This document shows, piece after piece, positions 44,830 to 55,691 of a stretch of DNA of 64,000 bases. The notes beneath the pieces are model-generated. The model made no database searches, was not told where the DNA came from, and worked only from the letters and a program-made list of their open reading frames with translations. The number at the start of each line of letters is the position of its first letter. Positions within the stretch are counted from its first letter, which is position 1. Origin of the DNA: Ornithodoros turicata (Eukaryota; Arthropoda; Arachnida; Ixodida; Argasidae); contig NC_088201.1 in the NCBI RefSeq assembly GCF_037126465.1, positions 22,738,550-22,802,549 of the forward strand, read 5' to 3'. The position numbers were made by a program, and so were the translations under genes.

Positions 44830-45131
44830 TATGAGGCCAGGTGAGGTGAGTTTGAATAAAGCTGCACGGAATTGAGGTTGCGTAAGGTAAAGGCTTGTGA
44901 AGCTGTACCAAAATGGCCACCTCATTGCGTAAAATCCAATCAATATTGAATAACGCTACTAATAGTTCAAACAGGATTATTTCTTTCCTTATACAAGTTA
45001 ACAGAAATCCGAGCAGAATCTGGTGCAAAAGGGAAATCGACTCGGCAAAAGAACCTGGACCTCGACGATATAACGGCATCTGAAATCAACGTAGGAGACT
45101 GACAAAGGCTAGCTCTTTCGACCGTTTTTTT

Positions 45132-45590
45132 TCATCTCGCCCTCAATGCAGCACAGATAATATCCCTCGGTGCCTCGTCGCTCCGGTTATGTAACTTGCG
45201 GCCAATCAATGACATTTCATCTGGAAGGAAAGGAAACGCGTCTAGTTCTCGGCAGGTCTCTTCCAAAAGAGCTTTGAAGCACGTATAATAGGTTTCATCG
45301 ATTTCGCAATCCGATACAGATAGGAAATGCTTTACTAGCCGCACGAAGAATGTTATGCTAGGAGGAGCCCAGCCAATTCCTGTCCCTATTACGATCTCGG
45401 CAGGCCAATTGTTTACGTACTGCAGTTTGTTAGCAATACCATATACGGATGCATTTCGATGGTAATCTAGCAAGAATTCTGTAACCACTGTTAGAAGGAC
45501 GAAAAGACGTAGCTGGTTGAAAGTTGAAATGTCGGATTGGGGTGTAGTCAAGCGCGACTCCTGAGATAGGCACGGTCGACAGAATTGCAC
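45132..45590 (-). CDS. Unrecognised open frame, possible host exon
   Basis: The minus frame stays open for about 150 codons and extends upstream to a TAG near 45650. It has balanced composition with hydrophobic segments (RLFVLLTVVTEFLL) and reads NWPAEIVIGTGIGWAPPSIT, DETYYTCFKALLEETCRELD, FPFLPDEMSLIGRKLHN. It shows no transposon motif or low-complexity bias, unlike other long frames here. It lacks a convincing ATG at its 5' end, so it may be an internal or last exon; a TTTAG lies upstream near 45618. I do not recognise the family. It could equally be an old transposon gene. Confidence 0.35.
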   Translation of the reverse strand: MQFCRPCLSQESRLTTPQSDISTFNQLRLFVLLTVVTEFLLDYHRNASVYGIANKLQYVNNWPAEIVIGTGIGWAPPSITFFVRLVKHFLSVSDCEIDETYYTCFKALLEETCRELDAFPFLPDEMSLIGRKLHNRSDEAPRDIICAALRAR

Positions 45591-45714
45591 GAAAATCCGT
45601 AAAGAGTGCCAGTAGTTGAACCTAAAGTATAGGGGCTTTAGTTGAACCTACCTGTCAATTACAAGCCATCCACATCAAACCGCTCAGCATATCCAAAATT
45701 CTTTGACATTGGCG

Positions 45715-45960
45715 CAATCCGGCACACAAGCGCTGAGCTCTTCGATCATTTATGACTTATGCCCGGTAGCCACGGGCCTACCGGGCGAACTGTAAGCCTT
45801 CGCCCTGCTACATTCACGTGCGTGTCATGCTAACTCATCAAATCATATCAACCCACATGAACAGCGGTAGGGTCCTGCAGCGGGGGAACACATCGCCATT
45901 ACGTTGTTTGTTCTTGTTGAACCTATCCGCGGGGAAACACCCCATTACATTCTCGTTCGT
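45715..45960 (+). mobile_element. LINE-A C-terminal end and 3' UTR (degraded)
   Basis: WRNPAHKR, stop, ALRSFMTYA matches NPAHQCRALRAFLSF of the LINE-A ORF2 at 13570-13610. Downstream AGCGGTAGGGTCCTGCAGCG matches the LINE-A tail GGGGTAGGGTCCTGCA at 13700. Confidence 0.55.
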
Positions 45961-46779
45961 TATTCAATTGTTGCTGCGAAGTTCCTATTAGACCATGAAG
46001 AAATTACGTGCACCTGTGAATCGCGAACTATGCTCAATGAGCATGTCTTCCCATGAAAAGAAGCAGAGCGCTGTCCACACCTAGTGAGGTCGAACAATAA
46101 AAATAAATACATGCAATGACGACTAGTGGGAAATTTGTCACTTACTTCGTGGCTCACTACCCCAGAGCGCACTGGTTAGCATAAGATATGAAATTATGAG
46201 GTGATGGTGGTGAGGTCGAAGAGAAACACACTCTTCCGAAATATCCAGACACAAAGCGCTGCGTGATACGTAATTGCGTGAACTTTTTTTATCGCGAGAA
46301 AAAAAAAAAGGCAAATGAAAGAAAAATAGCTTCACACACACGGCTTATGTGTGATTGGGCCTTTTTTTTCCACCGGTCAGTTGTGAGTATCCGTTGTGAT
46401 ATTTAATAACTTGCGTGAAAAAAAAAAAAAAAGAGAAACGCTTATTGGCAACGGGGAACAATTGCAGAGGCCTTTTGGTCATCCCGATTAAATCTACGTG
46501 AACAGAATGCAGTTTACTTTACTGCGCGCTCGCGATTCGGTCGCCAAAACCAAAGCCCATGTTCACGCACGTAGATTTGTTTATTTTTTGTGCGCTACCT
46601 TTTCTGTGCGTTCATTGCGAAATGCCGTCACGTTTGGTAGCAGTTACCACTACTGGAACCTCATGTCTCGTTTGGTGCTTTGCGACTTGCACTCCGAAGG
46701 TGTTTGAAAAATCGTGGTGCAAAGAATGGGATCGTGATTTCATTTTTTCTTCCACGAAACCAAACGAAAGCACGTGATG
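45961..46779. other. No gene recognised
   Basis: A-runs near 46300 and 46418. Frames of 60-72 codons have no motif. Confidence 0.3.
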
Positions 46780-47045
46780 AAATGTACACAGGCTCAGGCA
46801 TCGGTCGTGTGCTGGCCATGTCACGTCGAGACTGGGAGGTACCCGGATTCGAATTACGGTGCCGGCTGTGCTGTCTGGGGTTTTTCCTGGGTTTTCCTCA
46901 GACGCTGCCAGATATATGTCGGCACAGTCCCCCTTGGAAGTCGGCCCAGGACGCACATTCCCCCAGGGCGTCATTCGTGACGTTGCCCACCTCTGTGAGG
47001 CCGACAACGGCGAGCCCTTTCTCCAGCACCACCACCACCATCGGT
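46780..47045 (+). mobile_element. SINE1, near-complete
   Basis: Plus-strand tRNA-derived head (GTGCTGGCCATGTCACGTCG, B-box-like GGATTCGAATTACG), body GCCGGCTGTGCTGTCTGGGG, ATGTCGGCACAGTCCCCC, tail TCGTGACGTTGCCCACCT, GAGGCCGACAACGGCGAGCC, (CAC)n. Nearly the complement of 38037-38286. Confidence 0.85.
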
Positions 47046-49481
47046 CTCGTCATTTAGTTGCTACCGCCTTGCTCGCCCAGCTTCAGCTTTCTTCATTTTG
47101 AACTGCAATGTATTACAATCTTGCCAAGGCGTGTATCCATAACCACACCCCATCAGCCCGCTTCACTATCATTGCATTTCGTTACGAGAGCGCAGCAATA
47201 TTACGTGTACTCGCTATAGGACAGCCGGGGAGAGATGTACGCATTGCTCGGTTGCTTCTCCGCCGTACGTTGGGCTAGTGCAGTGAAAGCACGCTTCACA
47301 GGAGATCGCCACGGATGGACGGACGGGCACACCCATTAACCCACCCGTCACTCCCTATTTGTATCGCGGATTCTGATTTAAAGTGGGAGCAAGAAACGTT
47401 TGAAAGAGACTGCGTCACCAACAGTATGCATTCCGTACACTCATCCGTTCATTATTTCTCCTTTTTTTTTCTTTTCTCAATGCAATTCAATTAGATCCCA
47501 TTAAGAAACTTAGGGCTGGAAAAGCTGTTTGCGTGGTGCCTATAGTCTCACTATGGCCGACACTCCGACAGATTATTTCGAAAAGAGAAGGCAGGGTGCA
47601 CAATGAGGCGCATAAAAGTAGCTTACGACCGTCAATATGACACTACGTACAAAAAAAAAAAAAAAAAAAAAAACACTTCATCTAGGACACGCTCAGTGCG
47701 GAGTTTCGCCTGTAAACATTGGCTTTTTCGCCATGACATCCGCCTCATGACGATTGCGACGACCTTGATAAACAAATAAATAGGAAAAGAATCTACTACG
47801 TCAGAAACAGAAATACCTAGAATAACTAAAATGGGAAGAAGCTTCAAAACGATACGTAACGGATTTTTCCCATATCTCACAAAGAGTGACGAAAATGGGT
47901 TTACCAAAAGTTAGGTGTTTGAGGTTTAGAGAAGTAATACGCGCACATTATTCGTGCTTTCGTACCACCTAAGAGGTACGAAGCTACTTACATGCTACAT
48001 GCAACAAGACTCTCCCAGGAAGTCTCATTTCCCAGTTACGCCAAAATGACATGCATGGTGTTTCCCCTAACGCGCCAAAATCATTGTTGGCACGCTATAT
48101 ATTCAAGTGTAGTGTATATATAGTATAAATATCATTGTTATATTTTTCCCACTGTATGAGTTTGATGCCATTTTGCCGCAAAGATTATCCACAATTGACC
48201 CTCGAGAATGTGATTTTTCAACGGTATTTGTCCGCACCTTCACCGTTTGTCCTGTTGCCCCTTTATTCTGTGTACCCTACATATGCCCATAAAGCCTACC
48301 ATAAGGACAACGCATTTACAGTGAAACAATTATTCAGTATCTACCTTATTCCGTATTCCCAGGAGGCCAGTTCGAGAAGGATTATGTTCGAAGGTCCGAA
48401 GTAGTAGTATCCCTCACCCCCAGTGCTTTCGGCAGCACAAGCTTCTCTTCAGAAATTCCTCGGAAATAACCGACCGCTGCTTCTTTTTCCACAAGACGGT
48501 CGGAAGCCGTTCTATTAAGGACCCTTATCCGAGTAATTACGGCAATCTCTTGCAATGCACGCGAACAAGATGATCAATAGCGCTGATTTCACCTCCTCCC
48601 TTGAGGAACTGGGGTCATTGTTGTACACCTAATAACGGCACATTTTTTTACAGCATTGTGCGGAATATAAGAACTAAAAGGAAGAAAATGAACCGCATAT
48701 AGATAGTAGTATTGGACTGAATTGGATTGAAACGAAAAAAAAAATAATAATATGGAGATTGTGGTAGAATGTGAAGCCGCCTACTTCAGGACGCTTACAG
48801 TGGACTGTGCGATGAGCACCAGGGATTATTTATACTATAGCATACACTTCTCTTCAGCAGTGCGAAGCCACTACTCCATTCGCCATTATTCTGGATAGCA
48901 GCAGCGGATTTCTCTACTGGCAGCGGACAAAACATGTGTATCAATATGTCTATATAAACCTCCATATTTTTTCTTTCTTACTATACCATACCTTACCTTA
49001 CCAAAAGGTGCCTTCGGCAGGTTAATTTCGGCTATGGTTTTCAAATAATGTTTCCCGGAAAGTCGATTACCTTCGGTTGGCAAAGGCTAAGATTGTGCTT
49101 CTGCAGCAACGTTCACAAGAGCGGAAGCAGTAAAACTCCTGCTGCGATAAATTTTCTCGTATTAAGCAACAACATTTAGGAAACCACTGTAACAGCGACG
49201 TTAGTTCTAGTCCTAGAAAAGTGCAAGGGTAAAGTTGAGCTCCTCGCTGAGAAACACACATGGCATGCTTACGACATCATGCAACTTCTGACGAAATTCG
49301 TCTGCCTCGCGTTAATGCTTGGGAACGTGGCACACATTTTTCGACAGTACACTGACACTACATAGTACTCACATGACCCCACAATTTTTATACTAAAAAA
49401 AAAGGGGGTATGCCGAGAGCTCGGTCAGAAAAAAATATAATAGGGCCTGGTATTCTGCATTCATATATATATACAGTACTA
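47046..49481. other. No gene recognised; LINE-F UTR trace near 48730-48815
   Basis: Contains a 23-bp A-run (47651-47673) and a degraded LINE-F 3' UTR piece (GGAGATTGTGGTAGAATG, TTCAGGACGCTTACA) near 48750-48805. The 89-codon plus frame 48135-48404 has no family match I know. Confidence 0.35.

Positions 49482-49516
<35 letters not shown>
49482..49516. repeat. (TA)n microsatellite
   Basis: Alternating TA of about 35 bp directly at the left end of the foldback element. Confidence 0.9.
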
Positions 49517-49520
<4 letters not shown>

Positions 49521-49921
49521 AGGTTGAAGATCCTGTGCTCCATCGTCGGGTTCTTCACCTGTTCATGGACTTCCTGTCATCCACTGGATTGCTCCAGACC
49601 TCTTTCTTGTGTTTTCATCCCTTCTTCATCATCTTCACATAATGTCCCACGTGCAATGGGGTAGGGTACCGCACCACCGCGGTGAAATACCCCATCTCAT
49701 CGTCATCATTTATTGTTGTTGTTGTGAAGGTTGAGATAAATGCGAGACAGAAGACGAAAATAGGGGAAGTAACAAAAAAGGTTTATTAAAACTTAAGTTA
49801 TAAAAGTTAGGGGTGCCTGACATCACCCCTAACTTTTATAACTTTGAAGTTTCAATAAACCTTTTTTGTTACTTCCCCTACTTTCGTCTTCTGTCTCGCA
49901 TTTATCTCAACCTTCACTATA
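49515..49921. mobile_element. Foldback element with ~90-bp arms, split by LINE-A
   Basis: Left arm 49724-49814 (GTGAAGGTTGAGATAAATGC, GGGGAAGTAACAAAAAAGGT, TATAAAAGTTAGGGGTG) pairs with 49823-49918. Both ends read TATAGTGAAGG / CCTTCACTATA. The LINE-A fragment at 49528-49723 separates the leftmost tip from the rest. No coding sequence. Confidence 0.8.
49528..49723 (+). mobile_element. LINE-A 3' fragment inserted in the foldback element
   Basis: Perfect 11-bp duplication GTGAAGGTTGA (49517-49527, 49724-49734). The frame reads FMDFLSSTGLLQTSF, the last residues of ORF2 (compare FLSFLRASGLLQAL). The 3' UTR is GGGGTAGGGTACCGCACCAC, ending (TTG)n as at 13789. Confidence 0.85.
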
Positions 49922-49962
49922 ATTACGTAGCCGTCCGACCCAACTTCAACTTTTCAAGATAC

Positions 49963-50115
49963 TATATATATATATATAGTACTAGGTATAGGTATAGGTA
50001 TAGGTATTTGAATACCTATTTATACCTAATTATACTTAATTTATTTAACCTATTTATACCTAATTATAGGTAGGTATAGGTATTTGAATATATATATATA
50101 TATATATATATTCAA
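49963..50115. repeat. TA and GGTATA microsatellites
   Basis: (TA)n, (GGTATA)n with inverted TATACC copies, and a second (TA)n flanked by TATTTGAA/TTCAAATA. Confidence 0.9.
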
Positions 50116-50622
50116 ATATACTAGGGGCTGGTGCCCGGTTATTTTCATTTTGCCTTCTCTTCCTCTTCCTGGCCGTGTTGAAAAGCGTATCCAACCGCGT
50201 AATTTTATTATACTCACATCACACAAGCGCGATGCACTGCCAACAGAAAAAAAAAAAAAAAAAAAGAAAGAAGTCAATTCTAATTTTCCATCTCGACTCG
50301 CGGCGGCTAGAGTTATCGCGAACCACAGTGATCACCGCGAATCACGAAGCGCAATCGCCTTGCTTTTGACACGCATTCGGTAGGAGAGTTGCGTATAGTA
50401 CGTTTTACACACTGTAGCTCTCTAGGCTCATTTATCGTGGTGACGTGTACTTCGTAGATGTAAGGCAAGGTGGGGCAAGATGAGACACGGGGCAAGACGC
50501 GACATTTCTTGCTCGAGATCGCCTGTCTCCGAGACAGGTTGCTCTATGCGCTTTAAACTTTACTCGTAGGTGGCACTGCATGTCCGCTTTATTGTGTGAA
50601 TATGTGAATTGCGTGTTGTATA

Positions 50623-51523
50623 CAGTCTAAACTCGTTAATATGACCAAGTCTGTTCCCGCCGATTTTGGTCATAAAGCGAAATTGTCATATTAACGAGAA
50701 ACACACGGAAAAAATGCTCCCCTCCCACACACACACATACACCTGTGTGGATCTACTGCTACATGCTGTACTAAAATGAAGACGATTCAGTTGCTGATTT
50801 ACAATTTATTTGCGAAAGAAGTCCGTCAGAACTGTCTGTTTCGTAGCACTTTCAATTTGCAAGCTCTCCACTGTCTCTATTGCGTTACAAATAGCATGCA
50901 CATTTTGAATGTCCTTCTGCTGCTCGAAGAATTGCAAAGCCATCTTGACCGCTTGGGTGGCATCCCTTACGTTGACGAGAGCAGGTGCACATAATTCCTC
51001 TTCACTGCTTGTGTCTACAGTCATCGCCTCGCCCGTGTGCACGATAAACTCAATGGTCAAGGGAGGAAACGTCCTGGCCTTTTAAGCGCTGCTTTCGGTG
51101 CAAGACTATGACTCACTAACGAATTCTGAAGACGGGCTTCTGTGCTTTCTTCTGTGCTTTGTACGACATTGTCCACACATGCGTCACACGGGCCACTGAT
51201 ATTCTTGGTGGATCACAAAAGCCGCAGGGTCAACAGTCGGTGGTCACAATTGGGACAGAACACCTTGGTGTTCCGCCGTTCGTTCTCGAAACTTTGTTCA
51301 TGGTCGACGAGGTCAACAGTCCGCGGTCATAATAACGAGGGCAGAATACACGTGTTCTTCTTGGTCCGTCCTCAAAATTTCGGTCACAGACGGATTAACG
51401 AGTTGTCATAATAACGAGGGTGAGTTACATGGTGTTTCTATGGGGAAAAAACGGTTCCCTAGAAAACCGGTCACAAAGTGAGGATGTCGTATTAACGAGT
51501 GTCATAATAACGAGTTTAGACTG
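50623..51523. mobile_element. pogo/Tigger-like element with transposase remnant
   Basis: TA-flanked (50621-50622, 51524-51525). TIRs CAGTCTAAACTCGTTAATAT and complement CAGTCTAAACTCGTTATTAT. Internal TCATAATAACGAGG repeats near the right end. Shares termini with 37331-37967. Confidence 0.85.
50806..51060 (-). pseudogene. pogo/Tigger transposase C-terminal fragment
   Basis: Minus frame of 84 codons: APALVNVRDATQAVKMALQF, then IQIESATKQTVLTDFF-like ending (ESATKQTVLTDFFRK). The 'LRDA..AV..L..FFEQ' and terminal 'KQT.ITDFF' pattern is typical of the C-terminus of Tigger/jerky-type DDE transposases. The catalytic domain is deleted. Confidence 0.72.
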
Positions 51524-51773
51524 TATGTGAGAATTGTCCAGATTGGTATTTGCGTTGAAGAGAGAGAGAGAGAGAGAAAAGAAGAAGGTTACTTCTGCCT
51601 GGAATGTAAATGCCTGAGGCTAGCTTTTTCGAAAAACACGAAGAATAAAAATTCCATATTGAATTGCAAATTTCTGCCTCATCTTGCCCCACCTTCCCCT
51701 ACATGAAAGAAACACAAGAACGCAGCATACGTAGATGCACGCATGCTACCCAACGCACTATGCTTAGTGAGCG

Positions 51774-52186
51774 ACTTTTTCGGGTTAAACCCGATTCCAC
51801 CCGGTTATTCCCCCCCGAACTGAACTCCGACCAATTCGGGTTAAACCCGATTTCTCCCCGAATTCCAGTCACTATGAAATCCTCAATGTGACGTTTCCAC
51901 TGAAGACGAACAAAGGTCCCCATGTGTAACACATGTAAGAATGGGAATCCCAGCAACACACCCATGTGTGTCAACACCGTTTATGCTTTCGGGGATTACC
52001 CCTGGAAGGTCACGATCCCGCAAAAAACAAAACAAAAAAGAAGGATAAAAAGAGAGATTAGGAAAGGACTTAATAGACAATAAGAGATACAAAAACACCC
52101 GATAACACCCGAAGGCATAATTATCGCCCGATTTTTACCCCCCGAATCTGAGAAAAGCATTTAACCCGAAAAAGTCACTCCCTAAG
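51774..52186. mobile_element. MITE with TTCGGGTTAAACCCGA subterminal repeats
   Basis: Left TTAGTGAGCGACTTTTTCGG; right complemented TTAGGGAGTGACTTTTTCGG, then GTTAAA on both. TTCGGGTTAAACCCGA occurs twice near the left end. About 413 bp; the duplication is unclear. Subterminal motifs suggest hAT, unproven. Confidence 0.55.
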
Positions 52187-53062
52187 TATATGCTGCATTT
52201 CAGCATGAACTGTAGTGCGCTGTTACTTTCATTCGCGCACGACATTCACGAACACCTGGTAGCTCATAAACTGATTGCTAGAGACATCACCCTCTACACC
52301 ATCTAAGCGGATCGAGAGGATAGCGGACAAATAAGCGCAACTTTTTTGAACATTTGCAACATCCTGTTAACATGTTATTCCATGTGCGACATTTACTAGC
52401 CAAGTTGGAGTTCGGCCACGAGTGAAAGCTGTTCCACACAAAAACAGAGGAAACTGATTGGCACTTGAGCCAGCACCGTTAATTGGCAATTATAATAGCA
52501 GCGTTCTTTTCTTCTTTCCTTGTTATTAAATCCGGCCATCCATTTATTCACGGAACGGTCTTAAACATATAACACATTACACGACTGGCAATTCCAAGGT
52601 GGCTTACCGATAAATTTGTAAGTATCCAAAAAGGCGTGCGCCACGTGCTTTCCACAAATCACGAGCGAGGACATTTTTCACATACGCGTCGTATCTTAGC
52701 GGCTCTCCAGTGAACAACCCTCGGCGCGCGTCAAAACAAATCCACGTGGGTAGCACACAAAGGACAAAAGCCGGTCCCGAGTGGGACCGACGAGCTCGCG
52801 CCGTTCGTGCGATCTCCCCACTGTCCCCACTTCTGTCGTCCCCATACTGCGCGATCTAGTGAAGACAGAGATAACCCTCTCCGGCGCCTCAAGGTCATGC
52901 GCATAGGACATTATGAAACAGATCCAATGACGTCTTTGTGACGCTCTAATGACATGCCGGCTGTTTTTGCCCTATACTCTGGTACGAGCGAGACCGCGTT
53001 CGAGTGGTTCGAGTATATAGCGAAGCGGAGCCTTGATTTATAAATAAATCGTTGAAGACATT
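52187..53062. other. No gene; fbM fragment near 52625-52670
   Basis: AAAAAGGCGTGCGCCACGTG, CTTTCCACAAATCACGAGCG is an isolated fbM arm, similar to 59770-59815. The rest is unassigned. Confidence 0.4.
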
Positions 53063-53542
53063 TTAAAGGAGCACTGAAGAGACCCCCGTTTTTTTCGTTT
53101 TTTTCGCTGCGGTGTGTTTTGCAACGAATAAAATGAGTTCCTGCGAAAGAACGACGAGCGCAGGTGACCTACAGAGCGAGCGCGAGTCCTCTGTTGCGCA
53201 CACCCATAAAAAATCCTCCACAAGAGCATATCGGAGAACGAGGTAACGTCGTGACGTAACGTGGTCCCCGGACATGTGACGTAGAGCGGCATAGCTCAAG
53301 CAGGTATAAGCGGCGCGCGAGCTGAGAAGAAAGTAACGAAGAAAAAAAGGCACGGGGACTTCCCTACGTCACGCGAGGATCGTGTCGGCCGTCCGGCTTT
53401 CTCAGACTGTTTTTGTAATTTTGATTGCGCAGTTATAATACACCGCAGACCGAAAATATTTTACATGGTGGCTCCTGATGTGCAGTTTGACGAATGAGAC
53501 AGGATCTCGAGGTACATTAAATGTCACCTCGTTGCTCCTTTA
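53063..53542. mobile_element. R1 element, complete copy
   Basis: Ends TAAAGGAGCACTGAAGAGAC and the complement TAAAGGAGCAACGAGGTGAC. 480 bp, no open frame with a recognisable product. The right half matches 28868-29310 closely; both halves match 11118-12069 more weakly. Confidence 0.7.
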
Positions 53543-53964
53543 GATTATGCAGATCGCTTTCCACTGCGTTACAGCGAAAATACCGGAAAAAAAGGAGTAG
53601 GTTTTGGAGCGAACCTTTGAGAGTAATCTGTTAAGGTCACCCTGTTTGCCCATAACAATAACCTGAATGAAAAAAAGCACAACGCTACTTTCCAGCTTAA
53701 TTAAGTTTCCTGCCACACTCCCCGAGCCCATTCAGCGATTTCTGGATGCGTGGGATTGCGTGTGCCTTCGTCATCACTCCGCATTTAACCGATGCCACGC
53801 GGCATTAAAAAGGGGGATACATATGAGTACCAGATGGGACAACGTCTAAGCTTATGTGCTGGATCATCAATAATTTCCGGCGTGAACAGCGAGTCCCATT
53901 GGTAGACGACATGACGCTGCCGCACAACAATGGACGTCGAATGCTACTGCAAGAACGAAAGCTA
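53543..53964. other. Nothing recognised
   Basis: Short frames, no repeats. Confidence 0.3.
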
Positions 53965-54255
53965 CACTGTTAAAGGAGAACTTCACCACATAACACGTTC
54001 CTAGCTAACCATCATTCCAAATGATGTCGTTCTGTCTCCTGATTTGTTGAAAACAGGAGGAGGCGCCTATCTTGGACATGGATAATGTGTCCAAGGTAGG
54101 CGCCTCCTCCAATTCGTTCTCTCCCCTGATTCGTTGAAAAGAGGAGACGTATACTCCTTTTTTGTGACACTTATGCAGCAACGATAATTGATGGTATCGT
54201 TCAGTGGAATGGTTGGCCTTTCGTGTGCTATGTGGTGAATGTGTTTTTAACAGCG
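53965..54255. mobile_element. fbM copy 10, composite
   Basis: Starts CACTGTTAAAGGAGAACTTC after TA. A complete inner hairpin (GGAGGAGGCGCCTATCTTGG / CCAAGGTAGGCGCCTCCTCC) is followed by a second, different arm piece (TTCGTTCTCTCCCCTGATTC), so two subtypes are joined. Ends TTTTTAACAGCG. Confidence 0.75.
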
Positions 54256-54606
54256 AAGCTGACAAATTTTCGCATCGCGGATTCTGGCAGTTGCAATGCG
54301 CGCGTTAAGTAGCGGTTCCAGAGTGCACGGAGCGCGCTCCTTTTTACTAAACGGGACATCTCCTTTTGTGGAGTGTGGCGCTCCCGCGCTTCTACCCAGA
54401 AGCGCTCCACCCTCCTCTCCGGATGGACCCACCTGCTGCCTTATATGGTTATAATTATATTTCATTATAATATATCTTTTTAAGGCTGCAGACAGCCGGA
54501 TCGGAAGACGGCTCTACCGGAAAAGAAGATTCAGTGACACCCAGAGGCCTAGAGGCGTTATGCACACGCAACGTGCACACATCACGTGCACACGCAACAC
54601 TCTTTT

Positions 54607-54797
54607 GGCTTAAAAACCCGTTTAGCAGACTCCTGATTTGAGGTGAGAGCGGCGCGCCTTCCTCCCCATTAACATAAATGCAACGTTTCACGAAAAGGCG
54701 TACGCCTCTCATTTTCAAGAAATCGGGGAGACATCGACATCATTCGGAATGCTGGTCGTATAGGACCGTCTTATGCGGTGCAGTTATGTTTTTTAGT
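54607..54797. mobile_element. fbM copy 11 (degraded)
   Basis: AGACTCCTGATTTGAGGTGA, AAAAGGCGTACGCCTCTC, CATTTTCAAGAAATCGGGGA, ATCATTCGGAATGCTGG, CTTATGCGGTGCAGTTATGT. The left arm is mostly lost. Confidence 0.6.
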
Positions 54798-54803
54798 CCA
54801 CGT

Positions 54804-55040
54804 CGCTCTTAAAACACAACTTTACATAACACACCGAAGGTAAACCATTGCAAATAATGGTACCATTTTCACTGCTGATTTGCGAAAAGCACAGGTCGCA
54901 CGCCTTTTTGTGACAATTGCCATAGCTACACGCCACAAAAAGGCGTACGCCTCCCGTTTTAAATAGGAGAGAGAACAATGCCATTCGGGATCATGGCGGG
55001 CTAGGAGCGATGTATGCGGCGTAGTTCCGCTTTAAGGGTG
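54804..55040. mobile_element. fbM copy 12, asymmetric
   Basis: Left arm AAACCATTGCAAATAATGGT, TTTGCGAAAAGCACAGG (D-type); right arm TCCCGTTTTAAATAGGAGAG, GCCATTCGGGATCATGG (A-type). Core AAAAAGGCGTACGCC. TA at the right, tip GCTCTTAAAAC at the left. Confidence 0.75.
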
Positions 55041-55147
55041 TACACTGACACCAACGTAGGGGGGAGAGACTGCGCGACATCTAATTCAGCTGGTCGTTTT
55101 CGTCCAGCGCAGTGTAACACTCGAAAATTAGAACACTCGAATTAGAG

Positions 55148-55344
55148 TTATCGCTTCTGATTCGAAGAGAGAGACAGACAAGGGGGGGGGGGGGGGGGGG
55201 GGCGTACGCCTTTTTATGGCAATTATCATATATTCTAATTGCCACAAAGAGGCGTACGGTCTCTCTCTTCGAATCAGAAGCGATCATTCGCACCAATGGT
55301 AAGCGCACAGCGTGCTATGCGGTGAAGTTCTGTTTTTTAGAGGG
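55148..55344. mobile_element. fbM copy 13, GA-rich subtype, left tip lost
   Basis: TATCGCTTCTGATTCGAAGA pairs with TCTTCGAATCAGAAGCGAT. A G-run (about 22 G) sits in the left arm; core GGCGTACGCC. Right end TTCTGTTTTTTAGAGGG then TA. Confidence 0.8.
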
Positions 55345-55578
55345 TAGTGTAGGTTCAGCCTAGAAACGAACGAAGAGCGAACAAAAGGACCAATGAAACG
55401 TGACGCACGTGTGACATGCACGCGCGAGCCATGTGCAACTTTTTCTGCATACAACGACCAGCAGAATTCGCTATAATGTATTTTCCGAAAAAAAAAAAAA
55501 ACACAGACACACACACACACCTTCCATGTGTTACGTGCACCGATGGATAATTGACTCTTTGCGGTACTTTTTATCATT

Positions 55579-55691
55579 TAGTAGAAACCTTGAGCTTGAA
55601 GACCAAAATACAGAGACAAGACAACACGACGCAGAGCCCTGTGTCTCGAGGCGCCTCTGTATTTTGTCCCTCAGGCTCAAGGATTCTACTA
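55579..55691. repeat. Inverted repeat, ~37-bp arms, ~38-nt loop
   Basis: TAGTAGAAACCTTGAGCTTG ... CAAAATACAGAG and its near-complement ending CTCAAGGATTCTACTA. A few arm mismatches. Confidence 0.75.

Larger units (their letters stand above)
50459..51704. mobile_element. Inverted-repeat element with GGTGGGGCAAGATGAG ends
   Basis: Left TGTAAGGCAAGGTGGGGCAA; right end complemented TGTAGGGGAAGGTGGGGCAA; the matching continues GATGAG. The whole interior between 50623 and 51523 is a pogo-like element, leaving about 345 bp of host element. Superfamily unresolved. Confidence 0.65.
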
